Assembly (NCBI GenBank): GCA_031265035.1
Contig: JAISDE010000190.1
Location: 1-35,979 of the forward strand
DNA length: 35,979 nucleotides
Direction of reading: 5' to 3'
Source: Peptococcaceae bacterium
Lineage (GTDB): Bacteria > Bacillota > Peptococcia > DRI-13 > UBA5745
The position numbers and the translations under genes are program-made. Shown in pieces: positions 31,359-35,979 of this stretch. Within the stretch, counting starts at the first letter, position 1; each line of letters opens with the position of its first letter. The notes under the pieces are model-generated. The model saw only the letters and a program-made list of their open reading frames with translations, ran no database searches and was not told where the DNA came from.

Positions 31359-32249
31359 TTAGCTATTCTTGATCTTTATGCCGGCTAGGTCTTCCCAAAC
31401 TTTGACTACAGCCGAAATATCCTGTCGGTTGAATCCTTTGGCCCGGGCCATCTCAAAAACCTGTGCCGCCGCGGCGGTCAAAGGCAGAGGCGCGGCCACA
31501 TCTTTGGCGGCGTCAAGCGCTAAACCAAGATCCTTGCGCTGCAGATCCACGGCAAAGCCCTTATCAAAGGCGTCGGCCATGATGAATTGGTCGAATTTAG
31601 CCTCCAGAGCGTAAGAGCGGCCGGAACTGACGCCGATCACTTCTTTCATGGTCTCCGCCCTCAGCCCCAGCCTGACGCCCAGGACAAGGGCTTCCGCCAA
31701 CGCCGCCATGCTGACGCCCAAAAGCAAATTGTTGACGATCTTAATGGCGTCGCCGGCGCCGGCTTCCCCAACATGATAAATATTTTTGCCTAATACCCTG
31801 AGAACATCCGAGACTTTTTCGTAAGTCGCCTCATCGCAGCCCACCATGATGGTAAGAGTTCCCGCCGCGGCGCCGGCCACGCCGCCGCTGACAGGCGCGT
31901 CCATATAGACGACGCCGTATCTCTCGGCGGCCTTGGCCATGGCCTTTGTGGAGGCGGGGGCCACGCTGCTCATGTCCATGATGATAGCGCCCGGCTGGCA
32001 GCTTTCCAGGACGCCGCCTTGGCCGGTCATTACCGTCTCGACAATTTTGGCGTTGGGCAATGAGGTGATGATCAAGTCGGCTTTAGCGGCCAACTCCCCG
32101 CCGCCGGCGCAGACTTTGGCGCCCAAGCTTCCCAGCTCTTTGACATTCGCCTCGGACAAATCGTGAACGTAAACCTCGTAGCCGGCGGATAAAAGATTTT
32201 TTGCCATAGGCTTCCCCATGGCGCCTACACCGATAAAACCGATTTTCAT
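31359..32249 (-). CDS. hgd: 2-(Hydroxymethyl)glutarate dehydrogenase (beta-hydroxyacid dehydrogenase family)
   Basis: NAD-dependent reductase of (S)-2-formylglutarate to 2-(hydroxymethyl)glutarate. The ATG at 32249 (MKIGFIGVGAMGKPMAKNLL) follows AAGGA by 9 nt; the track's TTG is three codons earlier. 296 aa, the usual size for this family. The Rossmann glycine motif GFIGVGAMG, the substrate-binding DAPVSGGVAGAAAGTL at about residue 115, and the catalytic lysine in DAIKIVNNLLLG at about 170 are all present. Tartronate semialdehyde reductase and 3-hydroxyisobutyrate dehydrogenase share these motifs, so the substrate is inferred from the pathway neighbours. Confidence 0.88.
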   Translation of the reverse strand: MKIGFIGVGAMGKPMAKNLLSAGYEVYVHDLSEANVKELGSLGAKVCAGGGELAAKADLIITSLPNAKIVETVMTGQGGVLESCQPGAIIMDMSSVAPASTKAMAKAAERYGVVYMDAPVSGGVAGAAAGTLTIMVGCDEATYEKVSDVLRVLGKNIYHVGEAGAGDAIKIVNNLLLGVSMAALAEALVLGVRLGLRAETMKEVIGVSSGRSYALEAKFDQFIMADAFDKGFAVDLQRKDLGLALDAAKDVAAPLPLTAAAAQVFEMARAKGFNRQDISAVVKVWEDLAGIKIKNS

Positions 32250-32274
32250 AAGTACCAATCCTTTTTAGTTAGTT

Positions 32275-32346
32275 TATGGAGCAGTTTACGGAGCAGTGTA
32301 TGGAGCAGTGTATGGAGTATTGTATGGAGTGTTGTATGGAAAGGGG
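32275..32346. repeat. 12-bp tandem repeat (5-6 copies) between the DUF1185 gene and hgd
   Basis: Units tatggagcagtt, tacggagcagtg, tatggagcagtg, tatggagtattg, tatggagtgttg and tatggaaagggg run from 32275 to 32346. The array begins 13 nt after the DUF1185 stop in the direction of transcription. The plus-strand ORF 32276-32506 (Met-Glu-rich) and minus-strand ORF 32246-32467 (Leu-His-Thr-rich) are translations of this array, not genes. Confidence 0.92.
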
Positions 32347-32358
32347 CAAGGAAAGAGG

Positions 32359-32940
32359 TCAGCGTAAGCCGTCCTCGCCTTTGACCTCGCCGATTTGCAA
32401 GCCGCCGATTCTGGGATGGGGGCGGCCGCCGTCGGTGAAGGCCAGAGCCACTACGATCTCGTCGCATTTGGGAGCGTCGGCGACCCTGACTTCCATAGCG
32501 TCATAGTGCGTGCGGACAAAAGCGGCGTCTTTATAGTGCAAGGGTATGTCCAAGGCCGTACCGGCGGCGCCGGCTTTCTTGGCGGAGGGGATAATGGATT
32601 TGCCGCCGCCGATGGCGTCTCGCATGGGCTTGCCCAGCTTGGGATGCAAGATGGCGGCGCAATGCTCCAATTCTCCGCCCAAGCCGGTGATGGCGCCTTT
32701 GCCGTAGCTGTGTACCTTGCCCGCGCCCAGAATCTTTACGGCTTCTTTGGAGAGATAATCCCCCAGCCATTCGCCGATCTCGGTGAGCTCGGACAGATCC
32801 TCCCGATATTTGCCGGCGCAGGGATTTTTGATAACGGCGGCCACAGAGACCCGGCGCAGGGGTTTTTCCAGATCGGCAAAGCCCTCGTAACGGATTTCCT
32901 CAACACAGGCGACAATTTTTCTGATTTTAGGTTCCAACAT
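32359..32940 (-). CDS. DUF1185 / 'amino acid synthesis' family protein, function unknown
   Basis: 193-aa soluble protein that I recognise as the DUF1185 (AA_synth, PF06684) family from MLEPKIRKIVACVEEIRYEG, GKVHSYGKGAITGLGGELEH, GGGKSIIPSAKKAGAAG and the C-terminal DGGRPHPRIGGL. The family name reflects an old annotation and no reaction is established to my knowledge. The ATG at 32940 has AAGGAGA 8 nt upstream. It is in tandem with the UPF0280 gene (27-nt gap) and is followed by a 12-bp repeat and hgd. Residues such as Lys, His and Ser in the conserved glycine-rich blocks could be catalytic, but this is speculation. Context suggests a role on a ring-derived intermediate of nicotinate breakdown. 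Confidence 0.75.
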   Translation of the reverse strand: MLEPKIRKIVACVEEIRYEGFADLEKPLRRVSVAAVIKNPCAGKYREDLSELTEIGEWLGDYLSKEAVKILGAGKVHSYGKGAITGLGGELEHCAAILHPKLGKPMRDAIGGGKSIIPSAKKAGAAGTALDIPLHYKDAAFVRTHYDAMEVRVADAPKCDEIVVALAFTDGGRPHPRIGGLQIGEVKGEDGLR

Positions 32941-32967
32941 GAGCGATCTCTCCTTTATTTAGTTTAT

Positions 32968-33849
32968 TTATTTGGCGGCAGGCATATTGACTTGAATAGT
33001 TTGATCCTGAACCCTGGCGATCATGGCCAGCAAATTGCCTTTACGCATTTGCCTGTATGCCTCTTGCTTTACCTGGGCCAAAGCCTGCCGCTCCTCCCGG
33101 CGGGTAAGCCGATCCACCGCCGCCACTATCTCTAAATCCCGGATATCGCTTTGGGGATCGAGAGCGCCGGCTTTGGCGGTCAGCACCCGGGGTGAGGGAA
33201 CATAGGTAGTATTGGCCAGATGAGTGGCCAGAGCGTCGGCTAAGACGCAGCGGGAAGAAAAAACGCTGACTCCCTGGGCGATGCCCCGGGTAAAGCTTCT
33301 GCCCCCCAAACCGCTGGTGGCCACACCGCCGACGCCGTCCTCGGCTTTGATGGCGACCACCAGATCCACCTGACCGGAAGCGAGGCTGGACAAGACCCCC
33401 AGGTTCAGCTTTTGGCCGGGCGCCAGCCGCAGGGCCACATCGCCGCCGTTGTTGACGGAAACCCGGTCAGCGCCCCGGGCAAAGAGCCAATCGGCCACCA
33501 GATCCGACATAGCGCCGGCGACGGCGGCCATGGGAGTCAGGGTAGGTTCCTCCGCGGCTAAAACAGCTTCCAGCATTTTGGCCGGCAAGCCCGTCAGAAA
33601 CCGCGAAGGAATCCGGCCGGGGTACAGCCGCAATAAATCAAGGGAGGCGGTGATCTCTCTCAGGCCCTCATCGACTATGTCAAAGGCTTGACAGCAAAGA
33701 TCCGTCAAGGGGCTGCCATCTTTATCGGCCATGATAACCATGGAGACGGGCCCATAGTCTATGTAAACCTTGCCGTCCTCCAACACCCGGCCGGGCGGCG
33801 GGGCCTGATCGGCGGGAAGCCGGTCGCGATTTATAATTTGACGCCGCAT
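32968..33849 (-). CDS. UPF0280 (ApbE-like fold) family protein, function unknown
   Basis: 293-aa protein of the UPF0280 group, distantly related to ApbE flavin transferases. The ATG at 33849 follows GGAGG by 6 nt. PMAAVAGAMSDLVADWL with VNNGGDVALRL is the core that resembles the ApbE motif; VATSGLGGRSFTRGIAQGV and the late VLADALATHLAN follow the ApbE order as well. No signal peptide is visible, so it should act in the cytoplasm, unlike classical lipoprotein ApbE. It sits 30 nt after hnr and before DUF1185. One guess is cofactor maintenance for the flavin enzyme Hnr, but the family has no proven reaction. Confidence 0.75.
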   Translation of the reverse strand: MRRQIINRDRLPADQAPPPGRVLEDGKVYIDYGPVSMVIMADKDGSPLTDLCCQAFDIVDEGLREITASLDLLRLYPGRIPSRFLTGLPAKMLEAVLAAEEPTLTPMAAVAGAMSDLVADWLFARGADRVSVNNGGDVALRLAPGQKLNLGVLSSLASGQVDLVVAIKAEDGVGGVATSGLGGRSFTRGIAQGVSVFSSRCVLADALATHLANTTYVPSPRVLTAKAGALDPQSDIRDLEIVAAVDRLTRREERQALAQVKQEAYRQMRKGNLLAMIARVQDQTIQVNMPAAK

Positions 33850-33879
33850 AATAAGCCTCCGCGAACCGATAAGCGATGG

Positions 33880-35376
33880 TCAAAGATCGCCTTTTAGGGT
33901 TTTAGCGTCCTTGACTTGATCCATATGGCCGCCGATATTCTCGTAATCCGATAGCCTCATGGTATACTCCACTGGCGCCACGGTAGCGGGGGTGGGTACC
34001 CAGCTGAAGCCGTTGGCCACTACCTGCTCGGTATCGATGATAAAGTTGATGCCGCCGCCAGGCAGAATAAAGGTGGGGGCGCCGCCGATGGTCAGCACGG
34101 CTTTGCCGGCGTGGACGGCTTGGGAGAGGGCCAGGGGTTTTTTGCAGACGCCGCCCCGGGCGCTGCCGCCGGTACCGCCGGTATACATCACCGAGCAGCG
34201 GGATTCCTCGCAGGCTTCATTGATGGCCTTGGGTACCCTCAGGGCCTTTTCCGTCATGGGAATAGATTTGACCTCACCGTCAGCGCCCAGCTCAAAGAGC
34301 TCATAAATCTCGCCGGTGGTGTTGAGTACCAGTATTTGTATGCCGGGCTTGGCCACAGACATATCCACACTTTTGATGGCGTCCCGGCAGCTCATCAGCG
34401 TAGTGCCGCCGATGCCGTCGCCATGCTCGCCAAAATAACGGCCGCGGGAACTCTTGACGGCGTTGGGCGTCACGCCGCTCCAGGAAAGCCCGATGGCGGC
34501 GCCGGCCAGATGCTCGGTGCATAAGCCGATGACATGATGGTCAATAACCAGGCATTCGTCTACGCATTCTTTCATCAGGTTGGCGAAAAGACCGACGGTG
34601 GCGCTGCCGCAGCCCAGCCGCATTTTCTTTTCCTGAACGCCGTTGATCACGGGGGCTTTCCCAGCCCGCATACGAATTTTATACTTTTTATCCACGGAAA
34701 CTTCCACTTCCTGGCCATTGGCCAACTCCACGATCGTCCGGGCTGTCATGAAGCCGCCGTCGCCGGTGAGCCGGTTGGCGCCGCCGATGGCGATCATTTT
34801 GGAGCCGTACTCCTCCGTATTGACCATGCCAATGACCTTGCCGTCCCGGTAGACTTTAGCGCCTTCCTCACCGATATAGCTGTTGGTGTCCAGCTTAACG
34901 ATAAGGCCGCTATAGCTCAAAGGCGCCTCCGTTACTACCGTGACCACGTCAGCGCCCCCTCGGCTTTCCCTGACGATATGGGGAGCGGGCAGGGAGCAGG
35001 GGTAGTTGGCGCCGCCGCCCACGGCGGTGATGATGGGCCGGCGAATATTTTCATCGGGGAATACCAAAGCCTTGGGTTCCAGGACATGCTCCCGGGTTCT
35101 TTCCAGTCTGCCGTTTTTATTGGCGTAACGCTTGCAGGCGCCGGTAGCGCCTTCCGGTACCCGGCATTGAATAGGGCAGTTGCCGCATATCGCGGCGGCA
35201 GCCGGTAATTCGTCGGTTTTAGCTAAAGCTTTGAAAGGGCAAGCCCGCAGACAAATACCGCATTGCGCGCAGCTGTCTTTGATTTTTAGGGTTTTGCCAT
35301 CTAAAGACAAAGCGTCCGTAGGGCAGTTTTTTACGCAAATACCGCAGCTTTTACAGTTTTCATTGACAATGATCAC
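33880..35376 (-). CDS. hnr: 6-Hydroxynicotinate reductase (Fe-S flavoenzyme)
   Basis: Predicted to reduce 6-hydroxynicotinate to 1,4,5,6-tetrahydro-6-oxonicotinate with ferredoxin-type electrons. The GTG at 35376 (MIIVNENCKSCGIC) has AGGAGG 10 nt upstream; 498 aa. An N-terminal 2[4Fe-4S] ferredoxin domain is bound by Cys8/11/14/18 and Cys36/39/42/46. A third cysteine set, Cys64/67/71/81 (CGNCPIQC...GAC), follows at once, suggesting another cluster. The remaining about 400 residues are glycine-rich without a textbook fold signature that I can name (GGGANYPCSLPAPHIV, MRLGCGSATVGLF, MYTGGTGGSARGG, FILPGGGINFI). Identification rests on overall resemblance to the described enzyme and on the pathway context. 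Confidence 0.82.
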   Translation of the reverse strand: MIIVNENCKSCGICVKNCPTDALSLDGKTLKIKDSCAQCGICLRACPFKALAKTDELPAAAAICGNCPIQCRVPEGATGACKRYANKNGRLERTREHVLEPKALVFPDENIRRPIITAVGGGANYPCSLPAPHIVRESRGGADVVTVVTEAPLSYSGLIVKLDTNSYIGEEGAKVYRDGKVIGMVNTEEYGSKMIAIGGANRLTGDGGFMTARTIVELANGQEVEVSVDKKYKIRMRAGKAPVINGVQEKKMRLGCGSATVGLFANLMKECVDECLVIDHHVIGLCTEHLAGAAIGLSWSGVTPNAVKSSRGRYFGEHGDGIGGTTLMSCRDAIKSVDMSVAKPGIQILVLNTTGEIYELFELGADGEVKSIPMTEKALRVPKAINEACEESRCSVMYTGGTGGSARGGVCKKPLALSQAVHAGKAVLTIGGAPTFILPGGGINFIIDTEQVVANGFSWVPTPATVAPVEYTMRLSDYENIGGHMDQVKDAKTLKGDL

Positions 35377-35446
35377 AAGACGCCAACCTCCTAACCCTTC
35401 TCACCGTATTGAACCTTTTTGACCCCCCCACATTTTAACCCCAATA

Positions 35447-35979
35447 TTATAAAATTTTGGCCTGGCGGGTGGCGGGCGGCGTATTGCGGCTCTTGTTGAC
35501 CTTCACCGCGCCGTCGATGACGACGACGCTGACGCCGGGAATATCGCCGGCGGCGATGGCGCCCAAAGCGTCCCCGGCGACGGAGCCCAGGGGAGCGTCC
35601 ATGATCACCAGATCGGCCTCTTTACCCGGGGCGATAATACCGGTGTTCAGCCCATAGACCTTGGCGGTATTGCCGGTGGCCATGCAGATCGCCTGCTCGG
35701 GAGCGACGCCGGATATGGAAGCGATTTGGCAGATGTTTCGCAGAATGCCCAAAGGAATCAGGCCGGTGCCGGAAGGGGCGTCGTTGCCGAAAATGATCCG
35801 GGGGAGCATACCCTTTGCCTGAGCCCGGCGGGCTACATAATCCGCTACCTTGGGATTGCCGCACTGCACGATTTCCAGGGCGAATTCCGTCTCGTCCATG
35901 ATCCGGTCAACTTCCCGCTGGGAGATAGCGGTGGGCCCGCCGTTGATATGAGAGACCACATCGGGTTTTGTGGCGATGA
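35447..35979 (-). CDS. ena: Enamidase (amidohydrolase family), C-terminal part; 5' end off window
   Basis: Last about 177 residues of an amidohydrolase. The frame is open to the right edge, so the track's GTG at 35959 is internal and the true start is outside. FGNDAPSGTGLIPLGILRNI contains the conserved metal-binding Asp of this superfamily, and CMATGNTAKVYGLNTGIIAPGKEADLVIMD is the usual return to the small beta-domain. Enamidase in Eubacterium barkeri opens the 6-oxotetrahydronicotinate ring and releases ammonia to give (S)-2-formylglutarate. Position directly upstream of hnr supports this; dihydroorotase- or imidazolonepropionase-like enzymes are the alternatives. The stop is followed by a 70-nt gap before the hnr start. 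Confidence 0.83.
   Translation of the reverse strand, partial: IATKPDVVSHINGGPTAISQREVDRIMDETEFALEIVQCGNPKVADYVARRAQAKGMLPRIIFGNDAPSGTGLIPLGILRNICQIASISGVAPEQAICMATGNTAKVYGLNTGIIAPGKEADLVIMDAPLGSVAGDALGAIAAGDIPGVSVVVIDGAVKVNKSRNTPPATRQAKIL

Noticed and set aside
32246-32506. Met-Glu-rich (plus) and Leu-His-Thr-rich (minus) small proteins
   Set aside because: Both are translations of the 12-bp tandem repeat and of adjacent DUF1185 coding sequence.

Overview
The window looks like the chromosome of a GC-rich, anaerobic, probably spore-lineage Firmicute (Bacillota). The evidence is a dcw cluster whose transpeptidase carries PASTA domains (SpoVD/PBP2B type), a MurE with the meso-diaminopimelate motif DNPR, a linked ecfA1-ecfA2-ecfT-truA block, frequent GTG/TTG starts with strong Shine-Dalgarno sites, and an oxygen-sensitive catabolic locus based on molybdenum, Fe-S and coenzyme B12. 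I cannot name a genus from sequence alone.

Layout. (1) 1-11960, minus strand: division and cell-wall (dcw) cluster, in transcription order mraZ-rsmH-ftsL-spoVD-murE-mraY-murD-ftsW-murG-murC (murC runs off the left edge). murF is absent from its usual place between murE and mraY; an 84-bp spacer with an 18-bp tandem repeat is there instead. A probable extended -10 promoter overlapping 10-bp-spaced AGTGG boxes (MraZ operator) lies upstream of mraZ. (2) 11961-12999: about 1 kb with no convincing gene, but rich in perfect stems. It holds a probable minus-strand terminator, tandem hairpins, two diverged copies of a GC-rich motif, a 24-bp inverted repeat, and a good sigma-A promoter for the next gene. 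(3) 13000-14145, plus: an orphan HipA-like kinase. (4) 14189-17605, plus: ecfA1-ecfA2-ecfT (energy module of ECF vitamin/metal transporters) and truA. (5) 17632-35979, minus: a nicotinate-fermentation locus, in transcription order ena(partial)-hnr-UPF0280-DUF1185-hgd-ndhF-ndhS-ndh(large)-PTS_EIIC_2-like permease-dmdA-dmdB-mgm-mii-mutL-like-dml-hmd.

How region 5 works. The recognised enzymes cover every step of the Eubacterium barkeri-type pathway: nicotinate -> 6-hydroxynicotinate (Ndh) -> 1,4,5,6-tetrahydro-6-oxonicotinate (Hnr, ferredoxin-type electrons) -> 2-formylglutarate + ammonia (Ena) -> 2-(hydroxymethyl)glutarate (Hgd) -> 2-methyleneglutarate (Hmd) -> 3-methylitaconate (Mgm, B12) -> 2,3-dimethylmaleate (Mii) -> 2,3-dimethylmalate (DmdAB) -> pyruvate + propionate (Dml). 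Features that differ from the textbook cluster are a single-chain molybdenum subunit (NdhL and NdhM joined), a MutL-like ATPase beside the B12 mutase, an orphan EIIC-like permease, and two uncharacterised proteins (UPF0280 and DUF1185) between hnr and hgd.

A recurring theme is short tandem repeats with periods of 9, 12 or 18 bp. They occur directly downstream of murE, rsmH and the DUF1185 gene, inside ftsL (a collagen-like Gly-X-Y tail), and an Ala/Gly-rich insertion lies inside truA. All assignments come from reading the sequence and from knowledge of the families; no database search was run.
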